This document shows, piece by piece, positions 35,001 through 46,590 of a stretch of DNA of 64,000 nt. The notes under the pieces are model-generated. The model did no database searches and had not been told where the DNA came from. It saw only the letters and a list, made by a program, of their open reading frames with translations. The position numbers were made by a program, and so were the translations under genes. This DNA is from Tetradesmus obliquus (Eukaryota; Chlorophyta; Chlorophyceae; Sphaeropleales; Scenedesmaceae), in contig CP126204.1 in NCBI GenBank assembly GCA_030272155.1, positions 2,843,501 through 2,907,500 of the forward strand, given 5' to 3'. The stretch's first letter is position 1; each line of letters starts with the position of its first letter.

Positions 35001-35895
35001 GCGAGAACATTGTTGTTTGAGTAGGTCAACACCGTTGGGCAGGGATGTTGTTGCAGGGATGCCAGACGGTGCAGCAGCGGCCGCTGCCGTGGTGACGCTG
35101 GGTTTTGTTGTGTTTTGCGTTGTTGCAGCACACTGCATCGCAGTGCGATGCAGACGTGCATAATCTGAGGCTGCGTGCACGCGAAGATTTAGCGCTGTCC
35201 ATGATGTTAGCTTATGCTGTTACCCTGGTATCATGGAAGCACACAGTCCAACTTGGAACTAATCTGTATGTGATCAACTTTCCAGCCAACTTTCCAGCCA
35301 ATCTGAAACTGAGTCGTTGCCTTGTCTCACATCACACCACCTGCAAGTTGCAAAGTGCGCTTCCTGGAACTCTTTGCACAAGTTGCATCTGGAGAGTTTC
35401 AGTTCTACTCAGTACTGCAGGTGCTCAAACTACTAGGCATTGAGTAGTTCAGGGCACTGCCATCAGGTGCACTCTGCATGCCGCATGTGCATGTGCAAAC
35501 GTATGCTAAGGCGCATTGCTAGACCACCACGGCAGGGAAAGCATGCCCCGGGCCTTGAGCGGCTGAAGCAGTAGTGTCACCAACGGAGTGAGCGGCTAGA
35601 TCTAGCTCTAGAGCAGTAGTGTCACCAGCGAGACCGACGAGCGGAGTAGGGTTAGCTAACCCTATAGGGTACAGGGCAGATGTCAGCAAAGGTTGAGAGA
35701 GAACGCATGTAATAAGAAAATGGTACTTCCATTCTCGATGCCGTTTGTAAGCAGCAGATCTGCCGTTCAGTGTTGATTGCTCGAACGTCCGCAGGGTGAA
35801 GCTTGCTTTGCAGCGAATGAACTACGGATAATCAGCTCATACAATCTTACGTACTGTAATTGTCAAATACTTACAACCACTGCGTACCGCCCACC
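35001..35895. other. Intergenic between DDX24 and gene B
   Basis: No gene seen. Contains a direct repeat (gcagtagtgtcacca at about 35567 and 35612) and a perfect 18 bp palindrome at 35647-35664 with half-site tagggttag. Confidence 0.5.
35647..35664. repeat. Perfect 18 bp palindrome with telomere-like halves
   Basis: tagggttagctaacccta reads the same on both strands. Its half resembles a TTAGGG-type unit, but no longer telomeric run is present. Confidence 0.9.
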
Positions 35896-38800
35896 ATGCA
35901 CATCATCTTGCTGGGCCTGGCCTTGCTGCTGTGCTGGTGTGGTCCTTGTCAGGCTGCACGCAACAAAGCCACGTGCGCGCTCGAGATCATCGGCAATGGT
36001 TCTCTGGGAGGTTTTAAGAGTTTCAAGCTTCAGTGCAACGGATCCAGAAGAGTTGAAGTTGGCATCGACAACTCCACCATCAGTGAGCAGCACAGGAGGC
36101 GCTTCACAGGAGTGCACGTGTCACCGAGATGCCAGCACAACGTGACAAAAGGGCTGCAGATGACGCAGTCTGTACACTGGGTTGCCGACGCATCGTCGTA
36201 CTCAGGGACATTGCTGCAGGATGTGAGGCTGCACCCACTGGTGTACTTCTGTGGAAATGACGACTTGGTTTTTGACAATCTTACAGTAGAGAATGTGTGG
36301 CTCCTGCAAGCCGCACCATTCAAAATATGGGATGATGTGTCAAGTTATGGCCTTCAGAACCCTGGGACTTCTGACATTGGTATTGATACTATCCTGCAGC
36401 AAGTGCTCACTAAACGTCAAGGAGCAGTCACTACACCAGACGCAACGGAGCAACAAGCAGATCAAATGGTGCTGGAGCAAGCTTACGCAAATTCTATCTA
36501 TGATTGCATGATGAGAAGTCAAAGTTTGCAGAAACTGTATCGTACCCTTTGTGACAATGTGCGGCTCAAGAAGAGCTTAAAATTGGCTGCAATTGTAGGC
36601 TTTGGCGGGATGGTGCGAGCAAGTCTGACAGGCGTGCTGCGAGAAAACATCGTCAGCAGCTTGATTCTTGCATCAGAGCTCAGCACAGTGAAGCTGGAAA
36701 GTGCTGAGCTTGAGCTCAACATGGGTTTCACTGGGATAGGTGTGCTCATGGTGGGTGCGTCCACCGTGCATGTCGTTAACAGCACGCTATCCCAAAACCT
36801 TGCTGTCACACTTGGAGGCGCTATAGCAGCAGGTCCGGGCACCGTCCTGAGCATTGTTGACAGCCGTATAACAGACAATGTTGCAGCGGGCGGGGGAGGC
36901 GTGTTTGCCTCTAAACATGACAAAATAGGCGTGGCATCTACGGATTTTTGGAGGAATTGCGCAGCAGGCGGGTTCACTTTTGCACAGCACGGCCTCACGG
37001 TCGATGAAGGCAGGGGTGGTGCTATGTGGGCTGTAGGCGGCAACCACACATCAATTGTCAACACCACGTTTTGGTACAATGTTGCAACTTCTGGAGGTGC
37101 TGTGAACCGCGCAGCAGGCGCACTGACTCTCAATGGCTGCTTGCTACGGTTGAACATGGCGTCCAAGTATGGTGGAGCCCTGACACTTTGGCAGGGTGCG
37201 GCACACATTGCTCAAGGCACCAGCTTTTCAAAAAACAAAGCCCAGGTGAATTGGTGTCATGACATGTGCTAGCCTAGACTTTGGTCTGGTGCTTGATGTG
37301 CACTGCCATTGGGTGTCAGCGAACAACCGTGCACATTTATCACTAGGCTGAGGTAGTGTCTGCATGCGATTTATCTTCATTTTGTTGCGTGAACGCCGCA
37401 TGCATGCTGAGTGTTGCAAGCCTGTAAGCCAAGCGATGTCCCCTCAGTAGAAAAGCATCAATGCGGCTAGTAGAAAGGCTGGCACAGCGCACACACATAC
37501 AGCTGATGCTGGCCACATGTTGCTTGTGTAGGATGCAAGCCTGCCATGCATGAGTATCTCAGAGTTAGTGACATCGATGGCAGCAAGTTTTCACTTACAT
37601 ACACGTATCGTTGTTCACATGGTGTGCGCACCTGGCCTACATGTACAGGTGATGGGAGGTGCTGCTGCGCTCATCTTCTCCAACGTATCGTTGACAAACA
37701 GCAGCATAGGTGACAATGACGGGGGGCAGTGCGGCGGTGGCTTATTTTTGACAGCTTTCCCTGGACACAATTCGAGGGGGGCTGCGATGACCAACGTGTC
37801 CAAAAGCATTTTGACATCAAACAGGGCACGCGCTGGAGGAGGCGTATGTTCACAAGAGCTGAAGAATTTGCTCGTCGGGGCTGAGTATGGCGAAGGTAAC
37901 AAAGATTATGCGCTTTTGGACACCCTTGAAAATGATTGGCTTCCAGTCAAGGGCGCTTCTGCCATTAACATGGTGAACTCCACATTTCAAAACAACACAG
38001 GTGGCGAGGGTTGGGATGTGTATGCCGACAACACCACCTCCATCGGGTTTGGCGCTGGTGTGAACATACACATGCAGAATGCATCTGTGTTGTGGAAGCG
38101 GAATTGCTCAGTTGGTGAGCTGCCTGTTGTTGACGGCTCTTGCCTCGCATGCCCCGCCTTCAGCTACAGCATGTCAGCCGGGGCCCCTTGCAAACAGTGT
38201 CACCCCTCCACTCTGTGTCTTGGCGGAGCGCTAATTACACCACTGCCAGGGTTTTGGCACGCAGCCGGAGGCAAAGACAACCGATCAAACCCCAGCTGCT
38301 CCTTGGGTGATGTCATCAGGTGGACACTATTAGCAGTTGCAGTAGTTGTGCTGCGCTAGGTCAGCGGCTACGAGTGTTGAAAGTCGCCTGGCAGACATGG
38401 GCCCCGTGTCCAGCAGGCCCCGCTGGGCCAGCATCCGCACCTTGCAAATGCATCAGTGCAGCGCTTCCTTTCTCATAGCTCAGTTCAGCACTGGACTAGT
38501 GGTTGCATGCAGAACAGCATCCTAATTAGCCAGGCTGCGTTACAGGCATAACCGTTGGCATGTAGTAAATCTTGCATTTTGCGTATCCTGATGTGAAGCT
38601 TCTGTACTATATGCATGCATATCATGTGCACGAGGCAATGTTAATGTGCAGTTTCGTGTTGTATGTACAATCTACAGCTCGGCCATTAAGCATACGCACT
38701 TGCTTGATTTACAGGTGTCCCAACCAACAGGCATGCAACCACTCTGTGTCTGAGCTTGCAGCACGCAACCCCTACAACCCAAACACCACTTTGGCCACTG

Positions 38801-40867
38801 GCAGCTCATGGGAAGAGTATGGGCAACTGCTGTGCAGTCAGTCTGGTTACACGGGCCTGTTATGTGCCTCATGCAAGCCTGGCTTTGGCCAGACTGATGC
38901 ATTCACCTGCAGTGCTTGCCTGGGGGTGTCAGGTAATGGTCAAGGAGAGGTCAAGCGACGGAAGATCTGGGCACTGATATCTGGCTATGCTGTGACATTT
39001 GCTGTGGTAATCTGGTTTACAATCAGGTCAGGTGTGCAGGAGTCACGGATCCATGAGACAGATGAAAATAACCGTGGCATGCAGGTGGTGGATGTCATCA
39101 AAGCGCTAGCCATGTATGCACAGGTGAGCAGCCGTAAATAATGATTGCTGGCTCCTTAACAGCAACTTGCTGGCACTTGGCCGTAGCACCACCGCGCCAC
39201 AACAGCTAGCTGCTAACAGCAAGTGGGTTAAGCCAGTTGGTGACATGTACAACCTTTTGGCAGTGGGAGCTGCTCGTAGCAGCATTGTTGGTTCTGCTGG
39301 CTGCAGCAGTGTTCAGTTTGAGCTACTGCTGCATAATCTCAAAGCGTCTGGTTTGTGTTTGAGCTGGCTGCTGCTGCTGCTGCTGCTGCTGCTGCAGCTG
39401 CTGCTCCTGCTGCTGCTGCTTAGCCTACTACTACTACTACTACTGCTGCTGCTACTACTACTATTACTACTACTACTGTATGTTGCGGCTGTTGCTCCTG
39501 TTGCTGCTGTCAATGCGCTACAGTACTTCGCTGGGGTGATCGCCAAGCTACCCGTTGAGCTCCCAGATTCAATCAGCACCACGTTTGGTTGGCTGGGTGC
39601 GGTCTGGAACAATGCATTTGGGTCAAACGCTTCCCTGGACTGCCTGCTCACACCTGAACATGGTCAGCGGGCAGCAGCTCAGGCAGCCTACAAAGGGCTC
39701 ATCACACTGCTGCTGCCGATTGTGATGGTGGGTGTGATAGTGGTCCTGCAGGTTGTGTGGTGGTTTGCCTGGCCTATTTACATGAGGGGTGTGACGCAAC
39801 TAATGCGGTGTGTTGTCAAGCATCCTCTTCTGAACAGAGCGGTGTTGAAAAGGTTTCTTGGGAAAGGAGCCTTCCTTGCACAGTCAAGAGCGCGCCAGCA
39901 GATGCGGTTCATGCACATGCAGGCACAACTAAGGCGGCACCCGTCTTTGAGGGAGTATGTGTCCGTGCGTTGGACTGTCACTTTGCTGGTGGTGTGCTTC
40001 TTTTTCTACCCCAGCATTGCACGCGTAGGTGCTGGCATGTTCACCTGCCATCAGGTGTGCGGTGAGTGGTACTGGGTGCTAGACATGGCGCAGAGCTGCC
40101 CCATGAATCACGCAAACACATCGCACGGACGTTGGGCGGTGGGCGTCGGGCTGCCTGCTGTCATGTTTGTTGTGACAATGCCGCTGATTGTTGTTGCTGT
40201 GCTTTGGACAGCAGCGCACACACAGCTGTTGCAGCAGACCTGGTTTATGGAAAAGTTTGGCTTCCTTTACAGTGACTATGAAGTTCACCTTGAGCAGCAA
40301 GCAGCAGCACATGGTACGCGCAAGTTCCGCGACGTGCGTGCGTTCGCCAGCTGGTGCAGGCACCGCGCAATCCTGGTATGGGACGCAGTGATCCACATGC
40401 AGACCGTCGCGCTCATGTTCATATCTGTGTATGGCATGATGATCCACGAGTACTACCAAGTGCTCATCGTCACTGTGGTGTTTGGCCTCTACCTGATCCT
40501 CGTGGTATGGCTGCGGCCCTTCAGGGTACATGCCAACCAGCAGCTGCAGGCGGCTAGCACCGCAGTGTTGTTTAGCACCAGCCTGTGCATGCTGACCTTC
40601 ATAAAGCCTGATGGGTTGGATGCACAGCAGCAGAAGGGCTATGAAAGGGTCAAGGATGCAATGGGCGTGGTGGTGCTTGCAGTCAATGCACTGTTTGTAG
40701 CGATTGGGTTGTTGCTGCTGGTGACATCTGCTCTTCAGCTAGCCAGGAAGACGCTGAGCAACGAGCAGGCAGAGCAGCAAGGCCATTCCGAGGCTGAGCA
40801 GCAGCAGCAGCAGCAGGTCCAGCAGCAACAGCAGCAAGGCAACGCGGGTGGTGTGGAAGCTGCATGA
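35896..40867 (+). CDS. Gene B: beta-helix, Cys-rich module and 8-span membrane receptor/channel-like protein
   Basis: Four exons: 35896-37245, 37649-38319, 38715-39123, 39524-40867; 3774 nt, 1257 aa, GT-AG, in frame. The ATG opens a signal peptide (MHIILLGLALLLCWCGPCQA). A large extracellular part has repeats of the kind NSTLSQNLAVTLGGAI / DSRITDNVAAGGGGVF, typical of right-handed beta-helices of the polymorphic-outer-membrane-protein type. Next come Cys-rich modules (CLACPAFSYSMSAGAPCKQC; GLLCASCKPGFGQTDAFTC), one membrane span (about 38990-39030) and seven more in the last exon, e.g. VTLLVVCFFFYPSIARVG. The tail is Gln-rich. Such layouts occur in green-algal families sometimes called TRP-like; ligand and ion selectivity are unknown. 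The CTG/CTA tract 39368-39480 is read as intron because joining at 39524 keeps homology with gene A. Its introns show no exon-edge copies. Confidence 0.8.
39368..39480 (+). repeat. CTG/CTA tract in the last intron of gene B
   Basis: Interrupted CTG and CTA repeats, open as poly-Leu but placed in the intron because the acceptor at 39521-39523 matches that of gene A. Gene A has a purer CTG tract at the same place. Confidence 0.8.
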
Positions 40868-41266
40868 ACCGCGTGTTTGGCGGCAGCAGCAGCAGCAGCA
40901 GCAGCTGCAGCAGCAGCAGCAGCAGCAGCAGCAGTGGCGCGCGTTTGAATGAGCTGCACTGCAACAATCAACAAATGGATCATGGCTACACGCTCTTTGC
41001 ACTGCACCTGCAGGTGAGATTCAAGTGGATACTGCTTTGTGGTGTAACACACCAAGGCTCACCGTGCAGTGCATGTTGTACATTGTTTCAGCCGCATTTG
41101 CCAGCTTCTGCAGAAGCGCCAACCATTGCTGTGTGACAGGGCAGCTTGCAAATACAGCAAGGCAGCGTAGCAGCATGTGGCTACGGCCAGCATCCTCAAA
41201 TTGCAGGTGTTGATGTCTGTGATGTCAACGTGCTTGCTGCTGCTGCTTTGTGCTACAACTGTTGCC
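40868..41266. other. 3' flank of gene B
   Basis: CAG-rich directly after the stop (about 40885-40933), then no recognisable coding sequence until the helicase-derived fragment. Confidence 0.5.
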
Positions 41267-42418
41267 GCAGTCCATGGTGACGCCAAGTGACGCCTCAAGC
41301 TGGCCTGTGCTGCGGCGTGCGCTGGTGGGCCAGGCGGCCCCTCCCAGCTTCCCACTGACGACAGAGTGCTGGGCCAGTCAAAGCGGCGCGCGACGCTGGC
41401 AGCCAAGGTAAGCGTGCTGGACAGGATGCATAAATTGTAGAGGTCTGTTTTTGTCCAGGTGTTCCTGCTGCTGAATAGACGTGTCCAGGGCCAGCAGTGT
41501 GTGCTGCTGGCAGCAAATGTGAGGTGCTGCTGTGAGGAGCTGCATGCAGCTGCACTGGGGGCGAGGCAATAGCACTGCAGCGTCAGCACCCAAGGCGGCC
41601 GGCAGCAGCAGCGATGCAGCAGCAACGCCCGTCACAAGCAGCACTAGCAGCAGCAAGGGGCTGCATTGTGCAGGCAGCGAAGGTTGAGGGCTGTTGCGAG
41701 GGGCTTTGGGAAGCATGCAGCTGGCAGCGCAAGCAGGCGTGTAGCAGACTGTGTGCGATTGATGGAGCAACGGCTGTTGTTGGCAGATGCAGGCAGATGC
41801 ATAGATAGTGCTGGAGTTGTGTGCTGCTGCCTGCATGTCAGCTGTGCCGCAGGGCTAGCTCGGCACCAGCACCATAGTAATGTGCAGTTTCTGTACAACA
41901 TATATCTTTTTCACCACAGGAGTTGCTCAGCTTCGCCTCCTCCGGGTCTCTGCTGAAAGCTATGCCTCTCTGCATGCTTGCTGCGCTTTGTTTGTTTACT
42001 TGCTGCTGGCTGTTGCCGACCGTGCCTGCAGATCAATCAGCATCAGGCGTGTAAGGCGCAGCTGGCAACGCAGCTCATGATGATGTGTATTTAGAGCATG
42101 GTTGGCCAGAATGCAGCCGCAGGCGGCACGGGCGGCTTGTGAGTGCTGGCAGCAAGCGCAAGCAGCAGCAGGCTTTGCAGGAGAGCAGCAATGCTCGGCG
42201 CAAGGCTGCTGCTGCGCTGGTAGCTGCAGGAGCTGAAGACAGAGAGTTTGCATATGGCATGTACGCATGAAGTGTCTTAGTTATGTAAGGGGGCGTAGTC
42301 CAGGGTGGCATGGTGGTGGTGAGGCTTGGTGCAGTTGGGGTGCTTTTGGCAGGGATGCTGAACAGTTGCGCAAGGCGCATCTGCGCTGGATGTGCTCACC
42401 ATATGCATGAGCCGTTGC
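41267..42418 (+). pseudogene. Broken copy of the DDX24 3' end
   Basis: 41267-41409 matches exon 9 and its donor (33417-33555 region: tccatggtgacgccaagtg, with frame-breaking changes downstream). 42020-42060 matches the exon 10 opening (ctgcag then atcaatcagcatcaggcg). 42116-42232 matches about 34623-34737 ([20 protein letters not shown] region). 42302-42418 matches about 34901-35000 (GGMVVV to the MSR end). Several pieces of exon 10 are missing and frames differ, so no helicase part is made. It lies directly beyond gene B, meaning B sits between the true helicase tail and this copy. Confidence 0.88.
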
Positions 42419-43516
42419 AACGGCACTCAATTGAGTGGGTAGCTTGAATTTGACTGGTGGAAATGTCTGGGGGAGTGTGGGCTTATGAAATGCGGTTACC
42501 TTGCAGCACGCCGTTGCTGGCTTCTGATCAGAACCATCATGATGTATGTAGTGGCTGCCAGCCATGTACTGCGGTGTGTGGTGCATGTGCTGTGCACACT
42601 GCTTCAAGGTTTCTAGTGCCACTTACGCGCCAATGAAACTTAACTGCATGTTTTCTTTCGTTTCGGTTACAAACTTGAATATACGGGAGCATCAAGGCTG
42701 TACAACAGCATGTTGCCAGACCGGATTCAGCGAGGCCCTTGTGTCTGACTGTGGGGCCATGCTGACAGCTATGCTACGTTTCCATGAGTGAAAGGTTTTA
42801 AAATGTATTTGCAGCTGTCGACACTCCTGGCCTGTGTATATCTTTATACTGGTCACATGGTAATCGTGATGAATCCTTGTCGGAGTGAACGTCACTGCGA
42901 ATTGCCACCAAGGTTGGCCAACTACCAACCTGCCTGAATTAGCTGTTATTAATATTTAAAAACGTGATTGACGAAGAAAGGCCGGTCTGAGCCTTGTAAA
43001 CCTCATGTTACATTGGGCCCGTGATAATCACCGCATGCAATTTGACGAGCCGGACCAACGCTGCAGCCAGCATAAAAGAGAGCTGTTCAACTGCAGCAGG
43101 TGTAGGATTTTCATGGTTAAACCAGTTTGAGTTTCAAAGATCAACATAGACAACAGCTAAACCAACTCCTTGCCATCACATTAACGTCGTTGCCGTCGGG
43201 TAAGTGGTGTCAGCAGGCAGCGGCTGGTTCTGTTGTAAGTTGTTTTAGTGTGCTAGAATTGCTGCAGAGCAGCCCACACCGGCGGCACTGTATCATGCAG
43301 AGCACTGCAGCTGCACGCAGTTCGATGTGTGCGCGTACTGGACATGCGGCAGCCCATTCGCACAGATCAGAAACTGTAATCCGTTTCTTTTAGCATTACA
43401 AATGTCCATCTGCGGTCTCTGACAACGTAATGGCAGTAATCGGCACCACAGCCACGAGTGACTCTCTTCAACCCCCTCAAACTCCCTCACTGCTGTGACA
43501 TGCAGACACGAACGCC
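42419..43516. other. Intergenic, no gene seen
   Basis: More AT-rich from about 42630 to 43000. It should hold the promoter of the Cys-rich protein gene; cataaaa near 43071 is a weak TATA-like candidate. Confidence 0.4.
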
Positions 43517-46500
43517 ATGAAGAATGCAAGCCTCTTCATCACCTGCGTGCTGGCGCTGAGTGCGCTGGCCGCAGCCAGCGACAGTAAGTGCATCAGCCCT
43601 CCTGCCGGAGTCACCTGCCCACCCAATTCGGAGTTTCAGGCCCAGCAGCAGAAGGGCAAACGCTCCTCAAAGACCGTTACTGGGTCGTGCGTGGCCTGCC
43701 CTGCTGGGCAGTACGCGCCTGCAAGGGTGAGTGCAGTGGCAGCAGTGCAGTGGTGTTTTACAAGTGGCAGCAGCAGCAGTGACAAGCAGTGGCGGTCACT
43801 GCACTCATTGCAGCAACTTCAACATCTGCGACGAACCCAGATGCAAAGCTTTTGACAGCGTGTTTGCCTTCAGTGATTTGCTGGTGGTGATACAAGCAGT
43901 GTGCTAGCATGCCCGGTTACTTTGCGCCACTGCTGCCAGAAACTTACTCCTCCTGCTGTCTTACAGCACAGCATGCAATGCTGCCGCTGTTGAGAAAGGT
44001 TTGGTGACCTGCCTGACTGCTGCTGCTGTTCTCCTGTCTTTCCTGTGAGTGCAGAAAGCATGCTGCATCCCTTGCAATGGCATTGTCATTACTGACGCCG
44101 CTGGCGTGACCACCTGCACCAAGTGAGCCGCAGCTTGCTGTTGCACTGGCGTCAGTTTTTGTGAATCATTCGTGAAAGTTTCAGGCTCTGAACGATGAGT
44201 GAGATGCAGTTCTTGAAGGAAGTTCCAGCACCAACACCTGCACTTCGCTGCCAGTCACGTGAGCAGCATAGCAGCAACGCCCTGCACAATGCTTTGTCTT
44301 TTGCCCCAAACAGCAAGCACATCATCTCACAAGTTCATTGCTCCATTGCCGCAACTCCTTGAATTGCAGGTGCCCTGAGGGCTCCACGCTGTACCCTGAG
44401 CCTGGCAAGCACATCAAGGGCAGCGCCAGCAGCTGTGTGTGCAGGGCAGGCAGCCAGGCCAGCGGCACACACCCCATCACAGGCGTCTCAGGTGCGTGCA
44501 GTGTGTTTCCATGGCCGCTGAATAACGTCCATATGTTTGAAACAGCATATGTGTTGGGGTTTCGGCTGGTCAGCGCACAGCGTTTGCATTCAGCCGATTG
44601 TTTAGCATCTCGTGCACCCTCCTCGCCTCTCACATGGCCAGATGCCGGCAGCAGCGCAGGCACACTATCATGTTTATCTGCAAGCATAGCAAGACAACAG
44701 CCTCTCGTCCTGCAGACATGCTGGCAACCCCTCTGGCTGCCCTGCCCTGCCCTGCCTGCTGCTGCTGGCCCTCCCACCACTGCTGCTTCACCTCGCAGGC
44801 TGCACCGAATGCCCTGCCGGCAAGTTCAACGCAGCACCCACCACATCAACAACAGCTTGCCAGGCCTGCCCCGACGGCTCTGCTGCTCCCAAGATCGGCA
44901 GCAAGGCCTGCATCGTCTGCTCAAAGTACAATTTGGCTGCATCAGCAGACAAGACCGCCTGCATCTGCCCTGCCGGCTACTACGCCAACATCACAGTGGC
45001 AACTCCTGCACCTGTTATCAAGCGAAGCACCAAGCCTGGTGGCAGGCGCCTGAGTGGGCTGGAGGCTGGCGCTGCTGCTGCTGCTGCGTCTAAGACAACT
45101 CCCAAGCCCCGCAGCTCATCTGATGATGACAAATACATCTTCCCCAAGTGTGTTGCCTGCGCAGCACCCACACAGAACGACCAGGCAAACCTGTGGCCCG
45201 TCTGCTGCGCCGCAACGTACGCGTACAACGCTGCTACCAAGAAGTGTGATGCCACCAAGTGCTTTAATGGAGCTGTGCTTGAGCAGGGGGCTTGCGTGTG
45301 CACTGACGGCGCTAACTGGAATGCCAACACCTTGAAGTGCGAGTGTGGCGCAGTGGGAGTGACTTGGTGAGTGCCGCTGTCTGTGCACATTCACCTGCAT
45401 CGCTTGCCAGCGAGGCAGCCGTGTTACAAGTTACAAGTTCTACAGCATCCCCGGCTGAGTCCTGCGTGCATAAATGTAGGAAGAGGGTTTGTGAGGCAGC
45501 CTTGCCATTTGGCACAACACACACCGCGCAGATCCACACATCTGTGAGTTGCTGCACTGCATCCTGTGCATCAGCAGATGCAGTCTCGCTTGCTGACACT
45601 GTTGCCGCCTCTGACATATTTCATATTCTTCTTCCCTGGTGTCCTTTCCTGTCCTGCAGGGATGCCGCCAACACGAAATGCAGCTGCCCAAGCAACCTTC
45701 CATGGAACTCAGTTGACCACACCTGCTCCTGCCCATCTGGCGCAACCTGGATTGCATCAACCGGCATTTGCGACTGCCCCACCCCTGCAACTTGGGATGT
45801 GGCCACAGCCAACTGTGTCTGCAGTGGCGGCAGGTCATTTGATAACACCGGCTGTGCTTGCCCTCTCTTTGCACCTGGGGTTGGTGGCAGCTGCACCTGC
45901 CCAGCGGGTGCAACCTTCAACACTGCAAGTGGCACCTGCGACTGCCCCACTCCTGCCACCTTCGATGGCACAACCTGTGGATGCACTGGCGGCAGGTTTT
46001 TTGATGGCGCCAGCTGTGTGTGCACCGGCGGCAAGGCATTCAATGGCACATCCTGCGCCTGCCCTACTTTTGCACCCGAGGACCCCTCCAGTGGCGACTG
46101 CAAGTGCCCAGCAGGTGCCATCTTCAACACAACATCCGCCACCTGCGACTGCCCTGCCCCTGCCACTTGGGATACAAACGCTGCCGCCTGTGTGTGCACC
46201 GGCGGCAAGACATTTGATGACGTTGCAGGCGCCTGTGCCTGCCCTCTCTTTGCACCTGAGGTTGGCGGCATTTGCACCTGCCTGGCGGGTGCCACCTTCA
46301 ACACAACTTCCGCCACCTGCGACTGCCCAGCGGGAGCCACCTTCAACACAACATCCGCCACCTGCGACTGCCCAGCCCCTGCCACGTGGAATGGCAGCGA
46401 CAAGTGTGTGTGCAGTGGCGGCAAGACCTTTGCGGGCAGCGCCGATACATGTGTTTGCCCTCTCGATGCGCCGGAAGATGCTAATGGCATTTGCACTTGC

Positions 46501-46590
46501 CCCACTCAGGGCTTTACCTTTGTGGAGGCCACAGGCACCTGTGTGTGTAACGGCACCATCAATGTTGACACCGGTGTTTGTGAGCCCTAG
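43517..46590 (+). CDS. Secreted cysteine-rich repeat protein (EGF/GCC2-GCC3-like)
   Basis: Five exons: 43517-43726, 44055-44122, 44370-44491, 44799-45366, 45660-46590; 1899 nt, 632 aa, GT-AG and in frame. Signal peptide MKNASLFITCVLALSALAAAS. The first half has modules of the kind CVACPAGQYAP, CPEGSTLYPEPGK, CTECPAGKFNAAPTTSTTAC and CICPAGYYANITV, as in ephrin-receptor-like GCC2/GCC3 repeats. The second half is a tandem of short Cys motifs (CDCPTPATW, CVCSGGRSF, CACPLFAPG, CTCPAGATF) repeated about six times and ending CVCNGTINVDTGVCEP. There is no membrane span or anchor, so an extracellular-matrix or cell-wall role is likely but inferred. A 45 bp in-frame duplication lies at about 46283-46372. 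I see no exon-edge copies in its introns, unlike most genes here. Confidence 0.8.
46283..46372 (+). repeat. 45 bp in-frame coding duplication
   Basis: Two adjacent copies of the segment for AGATFNTTSATCDCP, offset by exactly 45 bases, differ at a few positions. This adds one 15-residue module to the Cys-repeat domain. Confidence 0.9.

Noticed and set aside
39368-39480. Poly-Leu membrane segment in gene B
   Set aside because: Joining 39123 to 39524 keeps frame and matches gene A on both sides, so the CTG/CTA run is better read as intron.
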